From the NCBI RefSeq assembly GCF_000189395.1, contig NZ_AEPB01000053.1, positions 1-64,000 on the forward strand: a stretch of DNA of 64,000 nucleotides, read 5' to 3'. Both the position numbers and the translations under genes were made by a program. This DNA comes from Planococcus donghaensis MPA1U2. Lineage in GTDB: Bacteria; Bacillota; Bacilli; Bacillales_A; Planococcaceae. Every line of letters starts with the position of its first letter. Within the stretch, counting starts at the first letter, position 1. Shown one piece after another: positions 26,599 through 35,199 of this stretch. Below the pieces are notes generated by a model. The model did not search any database. It worked only from the letters and a program-made list of their open reading frames with translations, and had not been told where the DNA came from.

Positions 26599-26623
26599 TT
26601 CCCTATGTGGAGTCAGTTTTTTT
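26595..26623 (+). terminator. Terminator of ppaC
   Basis: CTGATTCC / GGAGTCAG (one G-U pair) with a 6-nt loop and seven T; the ppaC stop codon lies in the 5' arm. Confidence 0.82.
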
Positions 26624-26775
26624 GTGGGTGTAATAGGAGCAGAGGGTATAATATTCCCTTGTTGATATTTTATAAACCCATGTATAGAAGGGGTTTACAC
26701 TTGATTTCCTTTTTATAGGCAAAAAAATTGAGGGTTGTTGTTTTCGTTGCTATAGTTAATGGCGAGGTGGAATAT

Positions 26776-27483
26776 ATGAAAATTGAAGTTTGGTCAGATT
26801 ACGTATGCCCATTCTGTTATATAGGCAAGCGAACATTAGAAAAGGCATTAGTTCAAGCAGGTTTTGATAGCCAGGCAGAAGTCTCATATAAGGCTTATCA
26901 GTTAAATCCAAATACGCCAATCGATTCGGCTGTTCCAACATATGAAAGCTTAGCGAAAAAATTTGGGCAGTCTGTTGAACAGGCAAAAGAAATGACTAAA
27001 GGTGTGGCAGAACATGCTCGCACGGTCGGTTTAGAATATGATTTTGATAACATGGTAGAAGCGAATACGTTAGCAGCTCACCGTTTAGTGAAATGGGCTG
27101 AAACGCATGGCAAAGATGGAGAACTTACGGAAAAGCTAATGGATGAATACTTTATCCAAGCGAAAAACGTAGGCAATCATGAAGTGTTAGTTTCGATTGC
27201 GGAATCGATTGGTTTACCAAAAGATGAAGCGGTAAAAGTACTTGAATCCGATCAATTTATGGGGCAAGTTCAAGTAGATATTGCTGAAGCGGGTCAAATC
27301 GGTGTTCAAGGTGTACCGTTCTTCGTCGTTAACCGCAAATATGCAATTTCGGGTGCTCAACCAGTAGAAGCATTTGTGGAAGCGTTAGAGCAAATCGCGG
27401 AAGAAGAAGGCATTCGTCCGAAACTAAAACCGATGGGCAAGAAAACGAGTTTTTGCACAGGCGATTCATGTGATGGTCTTTAA
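26776..27483 (+). CDS. DsbA family oxidoreductase (FrnE-like)
   Basis: A 235-aa thioredoxin-fold protein of the DsbA/FrnE group, probably cytoplasmic because no signal peptide is present. The redox motif is CPFC in WSDYVCPFCYIGKR near residue 11, and the cis-Pro loop is GVQGVPFFVVN. Two more Cys occur in the C-terminal tail FCTGDSCDG, as in FrnE proteins with a second redox site. ATG 26776 follows GAGGTGG; the frame upstream lacks a ribosome site. Confidence 0.85.
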   Translation: MKIEVWSDYVCPFCYIGKRTLEKALVQAGFDSQAEVSYKAYQLNPNTPIDSAVPTYESLAKKFGQSVEQAKEMTKGVAEHARTVGLEYDFDNMVEANTLAAHRLVKWAETHGKDGELTEKLMDEYFIQAKNVGNHEVLVSIAESIGLPKDEAVKVLESDQFMGQVQVDIAEAGQIGVQGVPFFVVNRKYAISGAQPVEAFVEALEQIAEEEGIRPKLKPMGKKTSFCTGDSCDGL

Positions 27484-27490
27484 TGAGTTC

Positions 27491-27522
27491 AAGCAGAGTA
27501 ATTGACTTTTACTCTGCTTTTT
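27491..27522 (+). terminator. Terminator of the dsbA-like gene
   Basis: AAGCAGAGTAA / TTACTCTGCTT hairpin followed by T residues. Confidence 0.8.
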
Positions 27523-27537
27523 CTTATGATAAGAAAG

Positions 27538-27555
27538 TGCTTTTAATTCGAGATA
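27538..27555. promoter_or_regulatory. MhqR-like half-operator upstream of azoR
   Basis: AATTCGAGATA (27545-27555) equals the right half of the MhqR site TATCTCGAATTCGAGATA; the left half is poor. A TATAAT box follows at 27567-27572. B. subtilis controls an azoreductase by MhqR, which supports this guess. Confidence 0.45.
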
Positions 27556-27593
27556 AATATTTTTAGTATAATTACGGAAGGAGTTTTAAAATA

Positions 27594-28232
27594 ATGACCA
27601 ATGTATTAGTAGTAAAAGCAAATAACCGCCCTGCAACTGAAGGGGTTTCAAGTAAAATGTATGAAATATTCATGGATGCAATCGGAACGGGTACAGAACT
27701 GAACGTCAATACGTTTGATGTTTTCAAAGAAGACATGCCGTATTTTGGCCAAGATTTTTTTGACGCTATGCAAAAATCAGCTCAGGCTGAACCGTTAAAC
27801 GAGCTGGAGCAACGCATTTTGACTGCAGCAAACAAAGCGATGGATGCTTTCATGGAGGCAGATGTTGTGGTTTTCGCATTCCCATTATGGAATAAAACCA
27901 TTCCAGCACCATTGCAAACATTTATTGATTATGTTTACCGTGCGGGTGTGACATTTAAATACACAGCAGAAGGCCCAGTTGGTCTTGTGCCAGAGAAAAA
28001 AGTCATCATTTTAAATGCACGCGGTGGCGTGTATTCAACACCTGAAATGGCACCAGCTGAAATGAGCGTTAACTATATTCGATTGATCATGGATTTCTTC
28101 GGAATTACCGATATCGAAGAAGTCATCATTGAAGGGCATAATATGTATCCTGATCGTGCTGAAGAAATTAAAGCTGAAGGCATGAAACGCGTAGAACAAG
28201 CAGCAAGCTCGTTAGTTAAAGTGTACGCTTAA
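27594..28232 (+). CDS. azoR: FMN-dependent NADH-azoreductase
   Basis: A 212-aa flavodoxin-fold azoreductase/quinone reductase that reduces quinones and azo compounds with NADH. Family segments FAFPLWNKTIPAPLQTFIDY and ILNARGGVYSTPE are intact. GGAAGGAG is upstream of ATG 27594. In Bacillales such enzymes protect against quinone electrophiles; the MhqR-like sequence upstream fits that. Monocistronic. Confidence 0.92.
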   Translation: MTNVLVVKANNRPATEGVSSKMYEIFMDAIGTGTELNVNTFDVFKEDMPYFGQDFFDAMQKSAQAEPLNELEQRILTAANKAMDAFMEADVVVFAFPLWNKTIPAPLQTFIDYVYRAGVTFKYTAEGPVGLVPEKKVIILNARGGVYSTPEMAPAEMSVNYIRLIMDFFGITDIEEVIIEGHNMYPDRAEEIKAEGMKRVEQAASSLVKVYA

Positions 28233-28242
28233 TGATTGTGCG

Positions 28243-28273
28243 AAAGGACAACCTTAATTGGTTGTCCTTTTTT
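28243..28273 (+). terminator. Terminator of azoR
   Basis: An 11-bp stem AAAGGACAACC / GGTTGTCCTTT is followed by T residues. The repeat array begins immediately after it. Confidence 0.85.
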
Positions 28274-28275
28274 CG

Positions 28276-28562
28276 TTTGGACAGTAAATGTGGTGAATTG
28301 GCTAGTATTTCGTGGATTTGGACAGTATTTGAGTCGAATCGGACAGTATTCAACTCAAACTGGACGGTATGTCCAATTTTTTCCTCTTGAATCAACTACC
28401 CCTCAATGCCCAAGACAGGGAAAGCGCGAAGTCGCGCTTTCCACTAAACCTATGTGAATTTTTGATTTGGACAGTATTTTGTGTAATTTGGACAGTAAAC
28501 CATCTGAAACGGACAGTATTTTAGAAATTTGGACAGTATTTAATGTCAACTCGACAGTAAGC
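28276..28562. repeat. Ten-unit array of a GGACAGTA repeat with 20-21 bp period
   Basis: Ten same-direction copies of a short core (consensus TTTGGACAGTATTT) occur in two blocks of five. Core starts are 28279, 28300, 28320, 28341, 28362 and 28469, 28490, 28511, 28531, 28552. Steps inside each block are only 20 or 21 bp, close to two helical turns. The 7-8 bp between cores vary. A GC-rich hairpin without T run (28419-28428 with 28433-28442) separates the blocks. The 20-bp steps break any reading frame, so it is not a coding heptad repeat. Spacers are far too short for CRISPR. Function unknown; an ordered protein-binding array or structured RNA is possible. Confidence 0.85.
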
Positions 28563-28651
28563 CCAAATAACTGGAAAAAGAACCGGTTTTGGATTAGGAA
28601 TTACCAATAGGGGTAGATAGGTGATAAAAGCAATTGAGGAGGAATGACAAG

Positions 28652-30202
28652 GTGCAAAACGAACGCGAGAGTCAAATTTCACAGGAACAGAAATCGTATT
28701 GGAGAGAATATAAGGACATTCCGAGCTACCCTGCGCTACAGGCAAACGAGTCGACTGATATCGCCGTGGTTGGTGGAGGAATGGTCGGTGTCATTAGTGC
28801 GTACTTATTAACGAAAGCTGGCAAAAAAGTAACATTAATTGAAGCAGGAAAGTTAGTGGACGGGGTAACGGGACGAACCACTGCAAAAATAACGGCGCAA
28901 CATGGTTTGTATTATGACTCCTTAATTCAAATAGTGGGAGAAGAACAAGCGAAACTGTACTACCAAGCCAATATAGATGGGTTGAAATTTATTGAAGACA
29001 CCGCTAAAGAGCTGTCAATCGATTGTGATTTCTCTCATCACAATGCATTTGTTTATGCCAATACAGCTGCTGGAGCTAAGCAAATTGAAAAAGAAGCTGA
29101 AGCTTATAGGAAGTTAGGCATTGACGGTGAATTGGCAAAAGATGAAGTGGAATTGCCATTTCCAGTGGAAGAAGCCATTGTCATGCGCAATCAAGCGCAA
29201 TTTCACCCAGTGAAATTTTTAGCAGGCTTAGTAAAAGAAATTGAACGGCTCGGCGGGAAGATTTACGAACAAACGCGAGCGATGAAAATTTTAAGCAAAA
29301 ACGATCCGGTCATCCAAACCGAAAACCTATCCCATTTGTCGTGCAATAAAGTTATTGTCGCCAGTCATTATCCTTTTAATGATTTCGATGGCGTGTATTT
29401 TTCGCGTTTAACGGTCAACCGTTCGTATGCCATTGCGGCTAAAGTGAGTGGGAAAGTTCCAAATGATATGTACATTAGTGGAGACATGCCTTCTCGATCC
29501 TTGCGTTATGCACCAGGTGAAAACGGTGAAAAATTATTATTAATTGGTGGCGATGGCCACGCTACAGGTAAAAGTTCGAGCGAAACGATCGAGCATTATT
29601 ACAATCTTGAAAAATTCGGCAACGAGCATTTTGGAATTGAGGAAATTCCGTACCGCTGGTCATCACAAGATATGACCACACTTGATACGATTCCTTATAT
29701 CGGGACCATCACAGCCGGGTACAACAATATTTTAGTGGCTACTGGATTTCACAAATGGGGAATGTCAAATGGCGCATTAGCTGGAATGTTACTCAGTGAT
29801 CAAGTACTCGGCAACGAAAATCGGTATGCACCGGTGTTTGATCCGACGCGCACAAAAGTGAAAACCAAAGATGCAATGAGTTTCGCAAAAGACAATGCTT
29901 CAGTTGCGAAGTCGTTAGTTACTGGGAAATTAAAAAGGCCATCTAAAACAGTGGATGACTTGGCTAAAGACGAGGGTTCACTCGTCAAAGTGGGCAAGAA
30001 AAAAGCAGGAGGTTACCGCGATGAATACGGGCAAGTTCATCTAGTTGATACGGCGTGTACGCATATGGGGTGTGACGTTAAGTGGAATGATGCCGAACGT
30101 TCGTGGGATTGTCCTTGCCACGGCTCGCGTTTTTCGTATACGGGAGATGTGTTAAATGGACCAGCTGTAAAACCTCTTAAAAAAATAGAAACAGAACGAT
30201 AG
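28652..30202 (+). CDS. FAD-dependent oxidoreductase with C-terminal Rieske domain (YhfW-like)
   Basis: A 516-aa two-domain protein. Residues about 30-390 form a DAO-type FAD oxidoreductase (VVGGGMVGVISAYLL dinucleotide fold; GFHKWGMSNGALAGMLL near the end). Residues about 430-510 form a Rieske [2Fe-2S] domain with ligands in CTHMGCD and CPCHGSRFSY. The layout matches B. subtilis YhfW, whose substrate is unknown. GTG 28652 lies 9 nt after AGGAGG. Any promoter must lie in or after the repeat array upstream, so the array could affect this gene. Confidence 0.87.
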   Translation: MQNERESQISQEQKSYWREYKDIPSYPALQANESTDIAVVGGGMVGVISAYLLTKAGKKVTLIEAGKLVDGVTGRTTAKITAQHGLYYDSLIQIVGEEQAKLYYQANIDGLKFIEDTAKELSIDCDFSHHNAFVYANTAAGAKQIEKEAEAYRKLGIDGELAKDEVELPFPVEEAIVMRNQAQFHPVKFLAGLVKEIERLGGKIYEQTRAMKILSKNDPVIQTENLSHLSCNKVIVASHYPFNDFDGVYFSRLTVNRSYAIAAKVSGKVPNDMYISGDMPSRSLRYAPGENGEKLLLIGGDGHATGKSSSETIEHYYNLEKFGNEHFGIEEIPYRWSSQDMTTLDTIPYIGTITAGYNNILVATGFHKWGMSNGALAGMLLSDQVLGNENRYAPVFDPTRTKVKTKDAMSFAKDNASVAKSLVTGKLKRPSKTVDDLAKDEGSLVKVGKKKAGGYRDEYGQVHLVDTACTHMGCDVKWNDAERSWDCPCHGSRFSYTGDVLNGPAVKPLKKIETER

Positions 30203-30241
30203 AAAAAAGGCAGTGAGGAAATTTTTCCTCACTGCCTTTTT
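30203..30241. terminator. Bidirectional terminator yhfW-like / yceI
   Basis: AAAAAAGGCAGTGAGGAAA pairs with TTCCTCACTGCCTTTTT; usable from both strands. Confidence 0.88.
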
Positions 30242-30246
30242 AAAAG

Positions 30247-30771
30247 TTATTCAGCTGGGTTAGCTTGAATTTCTAAATGAATTTTAATGTCTTCGCCCAC
30301 CATTACGCCGCCTGTTTCAAGCGCTTGGTTCCATGTAAGGCCGAAATCTTTGCGGTTTACTTTACCATCTACATTGTATGCAACAACTTCAACGCCCCAT
30401 GGGTTCGTGCCTTTACCGTTATATTCTACATCGAAAGTTACTGGATGCGTTACACCTTTCATCGTAAGGTCGCCAGTCATTGTATATTCATCGCCTTTTT
30501 TAACGATTTCATTTGCGTTAAACGTAATATACGGAAATTGCTCTGCATCAAAGAAATCTGCAGAACGCAAGTGAGCGTCACGATCTTTGTTTTTCGTGCT
30601 GATGCTTGCTACCTCGATTTTAAAATCGATCAATGCGCCTTGCAAATCTTCTGCGTCTGCTTCAATTGTTGCTTCATAAGACGTAAAAGTACCTCTTACT
30701 TTTGAAATCATCATATGTTTTACTGAAAATCCGATTTCTGAGTGTGCTGTGTCTACGTTCCATTTTTTCAT
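30247..30771 (-). CDS. YceI family protein
   Basis: A 174-aa lipocalin-like protein of the YceI family, which binds isoprenoid-type lipids in characterised members. The N-terminus WNVDTAHSEIGFSVKHMMIS and the segment DFGLTWNQALETGG are typical. There is no signal peptide, so it is cytoplasmic, as usual in firmicutes. ATG 30771 follows AGGAGG by 8 nt; a TTG two codons upstream is not preferred. Its promoter is overlapped by an MhqR-like palindrome, suggesting induction by electrophiles. Confidence 0.9.
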   Translation of the reverse strand: MKKWNVDTAHSEIGFSVKHMMISKVRGTFTSYEATIEADAEDLQGALIDFKIEVASISTKNKDRDAHLRSADFFDAEQFPYITFNANEIVKKGDEYTMTGDLTMKGVTHPVTFDVEYNGKGTNPWGVEVVAYNVDGKVNRKDFGLTWNQALETGGVMVGEDIKIHLEIQANPAE

Positions 30772-30804
30772 GTTCAATTCCTCCTAAATTTAATATCTAT
30801 CGTT

Positions 30805-30833
30805 AATATATCAAGATTAAATCTCGAAGTCAA
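30805..30833 (-). promoter_or_regulatory. yceI promoter with operator filling the spacer
   Basis: Minus-strand -35 TTGACT (30828-30833) and -10 TATATT (30805-30810) are 17 bp apart. The entire spacer is the near-palindrome TCGAGATTTAATCTTGA (30811-30827), a MarR-family type operator. Confidence 0.75.
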
Positions 30834-30853
30834 TACTCTTTAATTAATAAGTC

Positions 30854-30870
30854 TTTAATTCGAGATTAAA
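30854..30870. promoter_or_regulatory. Second MhqR-like site upstream of yceI
   Basis: TTTAATTCGAGATTAAA has perfect 6-bp arms (TTTAAT/ATTAAA) and contains AATTCGAGAT, the half-site also seen upstream of azoR. Confidence 0.55.
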
Positions 30871-30971
30871 TTAACTAGTCTTTTGTACTGAACTTTACAT
30901 TATTGCTTGTCAAATCAAGATGAAAATTAGATACTAATAGAAGCTATAAGTTAAGAAGGGATTTGCATTAA

Positions 30972-31883
30972 ATGACGAAACAACAATGGTTGACGGATTT
31001 ACGTAGTTTCTTAACAGACGATCACGTCAAAGTGGATGAGCCGCTACACCTTCATACACTAACTAAAATGGGTGGGCCTGCTGATATTTTTGTGGCACCA
31101 ACGACTGAAGAAGAAACTGCTTTCACTGTAAAGTATGCATATAAAAATAATATACCTCTATTACTTCTTGGGAACGGATCGAATATGGTCGTCCGAGATG
31201 GAGGATTTCGTGGAATTGTTCTCACTCTAAAAGGGTTACAGACAATCCGCATAGAAGGTACGAAAGTATATGCTCAAGGCGGAGCAAACATTAAAAAAGT
31301 ATCGAAAGCAGCTGCAGCCAAACAATTAACTGGTTTTGAGTTTGCTTGTGGGATTCCAGGATCGATTGGTGGAGCGATGGCGATGAATGCCGGAGCTTAC
31401 GGTGGAGAAATTAAAGACATCATAAAACAAGCGACGGTTCTTTCGAAAGAAGGAGATTTGCTCGTTTTATCTAAAGAAGATTTAGGTCTTGGTTATCGGA
31501 AAAGCGTGATTACCAAAAAAGGTTTTTATGTGTTATCGGCCGAGTTCGACTTAGAAGTGGGCAAACAAATGGTGATCGATGCGAAAATGAGCGAATTGAC
31601 GTATCAACGAGAATCAAAACAGCCTTTAGAATTTCCTTCTGCCGGTAGTGTGTTTAAACGCCCACCTGGTAATTTTGCAGGAAAGTTGATACAAGATAGT
31701 GGCTTGCAAGGAAAAGGATTTGGCGGTGCAGAAGTTTCTACAAAGCACGCTGGATTTATCGTGAATAAAGATAATGCAACGGCCAATGACTATATTAAAA
31801 CCATTGAAATGGTTAAAACAACAGTGTTCAACAATTTTGGTATTGATTTAGAGCTTGAAGTGAAAATTGTTGGAGAAGATTGA
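30972..31883 (+). CDS. murB: UDP-N-acetylenolpyruvoylglucosamine reductase MurB
   Basis: A 303-aa FAD enzyme that reduces UDP-GlcNAc-enolpyruvate to UDP-MurNAc in peptidoglycan synthesis. FAD-binding segments LLGNGSNMVVRDGG and GIPGSIGGAMAMNAGAYGGE are present, as is the type-IIa core LGYRKS and EFPSAGSVFKRP with the catalytic Ser. It stands alone between yceI and the acylase gene rather than in a cell-division cluster. Confidence 0.95.
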   Translation: MTKQQWLTDLRSFLTDDHVKVDEPLHLHTLTKMGGPADIFVAPTTEEETAFTVKYAYKNNIPLLLLGNGSNMVVRDGGFRGIVLTLKGLQTIRIEGTKVYAQGGANIKKVSKAAAAKQLTGFEFACGIPGSIGGAMAMNAGAYGGEIKDIIKQATVLSKEGDLLVLSKEDLGLGYRKSVITKKGFYVLSAEFDLEVGKQMVIDAKMSELTYQRESKQPLEFPSAGSVFKRPPGNFAGKLIQDSGLQGKGFGGAEVSTKHAGFIVNKDNATANDYIKTIEMVKTTVFNNFGIDLELEVKIVGED

Positions 31884-31897
31884 ATATGAGTAATGCG

Positions 31898-31926
31898 GAT
31901 GTCCTTTTAAAGGGCATCTTTTTTTA
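31898..31926 (+). terminator. Terminator of murB
   Basis: GATGTCCTTT / AAAGGGCATC hairpin with a long T run. Confidence 0.85.
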
Positions 31927-31988
31927 TGCAGAAAAGGGATTTATCCTTCGGTAGTCGAATAAAGCACTAAAGAAAAGGGGGAAGATTC

Positions 31989-34355
31989 ATGAGGGGGAAA
32001 GTGAAAAACAAAAGATGGCTAAAGTGGTTACTGGGCACGTTAGGTATAATTGTCATTGTAATAGTGGCATTGCTGATTTTTATAAATGTTTTCCTAAACA
32101 AGTCTAAACCGCTTATTGAAGGAGAAGTAGCAGTAGAGATTTTAGATAAGGATGCAACAGTGGTTCGTGATGATATAGGAGTTCCACATATTAAAGCAGA
32201 TACGGATGCTGATTTATATCGTGCACAAGGGTACGTGCAAGCGCAAGATCGCATGTTCCAAATGGATCTTTCTCGTAGACAAGCAAGCGGTCAGTTAGCA
32301 GAAGTTATTGGAGCAGATGCGGTCGATACTGATAAGTTTTTTAGAACCTTTAGTTTACGTGATGCAGCTGAAAAATCTTGGGACGGATATGATGATGAAG
32401 CACAGCAAGTATTAGAATGGTATGCAGAAGGCGTTAATGCTTATATGGAAGAAGCAAAAGCAAACAACAGTTTAAGCTTTGAATTTTCTATTCTTGGATA
32501 CGAACCAACTGAATGGACACCTGTTGACTCGTTGACGATTGGCAAGTTTATGGCTTACGACCTTGGCGGACATTGGAATACACTCGCCGTTCGTCATTGG
32601 GCGTTGAACGAGTTTCCAGAAGACAAAGCACGTGAGTTGTTTATAGAGTACCCTGATAATGCACCTGCAATTTTAGCGGCAAACAAACAGCAACAAGTTC
32701 AAGTAGCTGGTGAGTTTGATGCGTCAGTGATTTCGCCAGAATTTAACGGCAGCAATAACTGGGTAGTGTCAGGAGATAAAACAGCAAGTGGCAAGCCTTT
32801 ACTGGCGGACGATCCGCATCTTGGGCTGAGCACACCATCTATTTGGTACCAAATGCATTTAGAGTCTCCAGAACAAAATGTCAGTGGCGTTATTTTTGCT
32901 GGAATCCCGGGAATTATTCTAGGACACAATGAAGAAATTGCTTGGGGAGTAACAAATGTTGGCCCTGATGTTCAAGACCTTTACATTGAAACGCCAAACC
33001 CCGAAGACCCTACACAGTTCGAATACGAAGGACAGTGGGAGCAAGCAGAAGTACGAAAAGAACCAATTAAAATAAAAGACGAAGAAACAGAAGATTTCGA
33101 AGTACTAGTAACAAGGCACGGACCTGTTGTTTCAAATATTCTTTATGATAAAGAACAACCAGGCGCGGTATTTTCAATGCAATGGACAGCATTAGAGCCG
33201 ACGCTCGAACTGCAAGCAGTTTTGAATTTCAATAAAGCATCTAATTGGGAAGAGTTTGAATTAGCACTCGAGGATTTCCAGGCACCTGCGCAAAACTTTG
33301 TTTTTGCATCTACAGATGGCACCATTGCCTATAAAGCGAATGGACGCATTCCAATTCGTAAAACGGGAGATGGTCAATTGCCGGTTCCGGGGAATTCAGC
33401 AGACTATGGATGGGAAGGCTATGTGCCTTTTGATGAATTGCCACGATCAGTAAATCCGGAAAATGGGTTTATTGCAACAGCAAACAATGAAGTCATTGAT
33501 GATTCGTATCCTTACCACATTACGGATTTTTGGGCACAACCTTATCGTTATGAACGAATTGCTGAGGTATTAGAAGCGTCAGATAATCTGACGGCTGAAG
33601 ATATGATGAACTTGCAAATGGATCAAAAGAATTTATATGCAGCTGAATTTTTAGAAGATATGATTGCTACCGTACGTGACAGTACAAAAGATTATGACGA
33701 AGTTCTGTCGATGCTAGAAGATTGGGACCAAGTAGATAGCAAAGATCAAGGCGCGCCACTAATCTTCCATAAATGGATAAAGCAATTGCCTGAAACTTTA
33801 CTAGCAGATGAATTTCCGAAAGACGTTTATAAAATGCTAGATGGAAAAAATCATATTACAGATGAAATGATGCGAGATGCTTTTGCTGGAAACGAAGGAG
33901 TGTGGGTAAGCGAGTACGGAGGCGCAGCAAAATGGCTGGTGGATTCATTGGAAACAGTTGTCGCTGAAATTGAAGAAGAGCAAGGGAACGACTTGGCTGA
34001 CTGGAGTTGGGGAGAACACCATCAATTAACCTTCCCACACCCACTAGCAGGCGCATCTCCAATTTTCGCAGAGTTTCTAAATCCAGAGCCGGTACCAATC
34101 GGAGGTTCGAATATCACCGTTCAAGCAGCGGCGTTCACGCCAGATGGCGACGTCGACCACGGGGCATCTTGGCGATTTGTTGCGGACCTATCTGATTTAT
34201 CGAGTGCTTATCATATTGTAGGACCTGGATTAAGCGGTCATATGAAATCGGATTACTTCCATAACCAAGTAGACGATTGGGCGCAAGGTGATTTTCATAA
34301 AACAGAAATAGAAGACGACGTTAAAGGTTCGACATTAATATTAAATGCCGAATAA
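31989..34355 (+). CDS. Penicillin acylase family protein, membrane anchored
   Basis: A 788-aa Ntn-hydrolase of the penicillin/acyl-homoserine-lactone acylase family. A single N-terminal membrane segment (about residues 13-37) places the enzyme outside the membrane. The precursor is expected to self-cleave before Ser255 in NGSNNWVVSG, giving alpha (about residues 40-254) and beta chains; Ser255 becomes the nucleophile. RDDIGVPHIKADTDADLYRAQGYVQAQDR marks the start of the alpha chain in segments typical for the family. Substrate could be beta-lactam side chains or N-acyl signals; sequence does not decide. GGGGGAAG lies upstream of ATG 31989. Confidence 0.87.
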   Translation: MRGKVKNKRWLKWLLGTLGIIVIVIVALLIFINVFLNKSKPLIEGEVAVEILDKDATVVRDDIGVPHIKADTDADLYRAQGYVQAQDRMFQMDLSRRQASGQLAEVIGADAVDTDKFFRTFSLRDAAEKSWDGYDDEAQQVLEWYAEGVNAYMEEAKANNSLSFEFSILGYEPTEWTPVDSLTIGKFMAYDLGGHWNTLAVRHWALNEFPEDKARELFIEYPDNAPAILAANKQQQVQVAGEFDASVISPEFNGSNNWVVSGDKTASGKPLLADDPHLGLSTPSIWYQMHLESPEQNVSGVIFAGIPGIILGHNEEIAWGVTNVGPDVQDLYIETPNPEDPTQFEYEGQWEQAEVRKEPIKIKDEETEDFEVLVTRHGPVVSNILYDKEQPGAVFSMQWTALEPTLELQAVLNFNKASNWEEFELALEDFQAPAQNFVFASTDGTIAYKANGRIPIRKTGDGQLPVPGNSADYGWEGYVPFDELPRSVNPENGFIATANNEVIDDSYPYHITDFWAQPYRYERIAEVLEASDNLTAEDMMNLQMDQKNLYAAEFLEDMIATVRDSTKDYDEVLSMLEDWDQVDSKDQGAPLIFHKWIKQLPETLLADEFPKDVYKMLDGKNHITDEMMRDAFAGNEGVWVSEYGGAAKWLVDSLETVVAEIEEEQGNDLADWSWGEHHQLTFPHPLAGASPIFAEFLNPEPVPIGGSNITVQAAAFTPDGDVDHGASWRFVADLSDLSSAYHIVGPGLSGHMKSDYFHNQVDDWAQGDFHKTEIEDDVKGSTLILNAE

Positions 34356-34391
34356 GTTATACTGGGGAAAAACGGATGTGAGGAATAACCA

Positions 34392-34745
34392 ATGAAACAG
34401 ATACTAGCGGTAGGACTTGGTGGAATGATCGGAGCACTTTTGCGTTCCGGAATATACATGGTAGCTGCTGACGGTCTGGGGCTTTGGCTTGTTAACATGA
34501 TTGGCAGTTTTTTAATCGGCGTGGCAGCCATTCGTTTGTCCCATAAATCAGCGGAACTGCGATTGTTGATTTCGACAGGTCTGCTAGGATCTTTCACAAC
34601 GTTTTCAGCATTTTCTTCTGCGTGGTTCCATTACCTGGAGTCTTCTATTTGGCTAGGTATTGCATTTGCTTTCAGCATGACACTGGCATGTATTGTAGCA
34701 GCAGGTGCAGGATTATGGGTAGGTAGAAAAGAGGTGTCCTCGTGA
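34392..34745 (+). CDS. crcB: Fluoride channel subunit CrcB/Fluc 1
   Basis: A 117-aa four-helix membrane protein of the CrcB/Fluc family, exporting fluoride as a dual-topology dimer. The family segments GGMIGALLRSGIY, LVNMIGSFLIG and LLGSFTTFSAFS are visible. It overlaps the second crcB gene by 4 nt (GTGA), so the two probably form a heterodimer with fixed opposite orientations. No fluoride riboswitch is evident in the 36 nt upstream. Confidence 0.92.
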   Translation: MKQILAVGLGGMIGALLRSGIYMVAADGLGLWLVNMIGSFLIGVAAIRLSHKSAELRLLISTGLLGSFTTFSAFSSAWFHYLESSIWLGIAFAFSMTLACIVAAGAGLWVGRKEVSS

Positions 34746-35074
34746 TTGGCATTGCAATCGGTGGATTTTTAGGAGCGATTACACGCTATTTATTTTATTT
34801 ATTCGTTGAAAGCCGGGCTTGGCAACCAAAAGTTGCTACCTGGCTGGTAAACAGCCTGGGTTCATTTGTGTTAGGTTTATTAATTGGAAGTGGAAGCTTA
34901 TCGGTTTTCTGGATTACTGGATTTTTAGGAGCATTTACAACGTTCTCAACAATGGCTTTAGATGTTGTGAAAGATATGGAAGACGGCAAATGGCTAAAAG
35001 GTGGATTCTATATTACGGCTACTTTAACTTCCGGAATTGCGTTGTTCAGCTTAGGATATATTTTAATGCAGTAA
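34742..35074 (+). CDS. crcB: Fluoride channel subunit CrcB/Fluc 2
   Basis: A 110-aa second Fluc subunit, four membrane helices, with GGFLGAITRYLFY, WLVNSLGSFVLG and GFLGAFTTFSTM. It starts with GTG at the stop of the first subunit. The pair resembles yhdU-yhdV type gene pairs of Bacillales. Confidence 0.92.
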   Translation: MIGIAIGGFLGAITRYLFYLFVESRAWQPKVATWLVNSLGSFVLGLLIGSGSLSVFWITGFLGAFTTFSTMALDVVKDMEDGKWLKGGFYITATLTSGIALFSLGYILMQ

Positions 35075-35159
35075 AAACCTCATTATAATAAATGAGGGGG
35101 CTAGGCAGATACTTCACTAAACTACTTAGTCAATTTAGATATTTCTTCGAAAACGTTAA

Positions 35160-35193
35160 AAGAGCCCTTTGCGAAAATCGCAAAGGGCTCTTC
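35160..35193. terminator. Bidirectional terminator crcB / usp
   Basis: AAAGAGCCCTTTGCG / CGCAAAGGGCTCTT hairpin flanked by A and T runs. Confidence 0.85.
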
Positions 35194-35199
35194 TTTAAT

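Noticed and set aside
28236-28457. 73-codon plus-strand frame over the first half of the repeat array
   Set aside because: Its heptad-like look comes from the 21-bp DNA period; the 20-bp steps and lack of a ribosome site speak against coding.
28276-28562. CRISPR array
   Set aside because: Repeats are about 14 bp with 7-8 bp between them and there are no cas genes; spacers of 26-40 bp would be expected.
34356-34391. Fluoride riboswitch before the crcB pair
   Set aside because: The gap of 36 nt is too short and shows none of the crcB-motif sequence.
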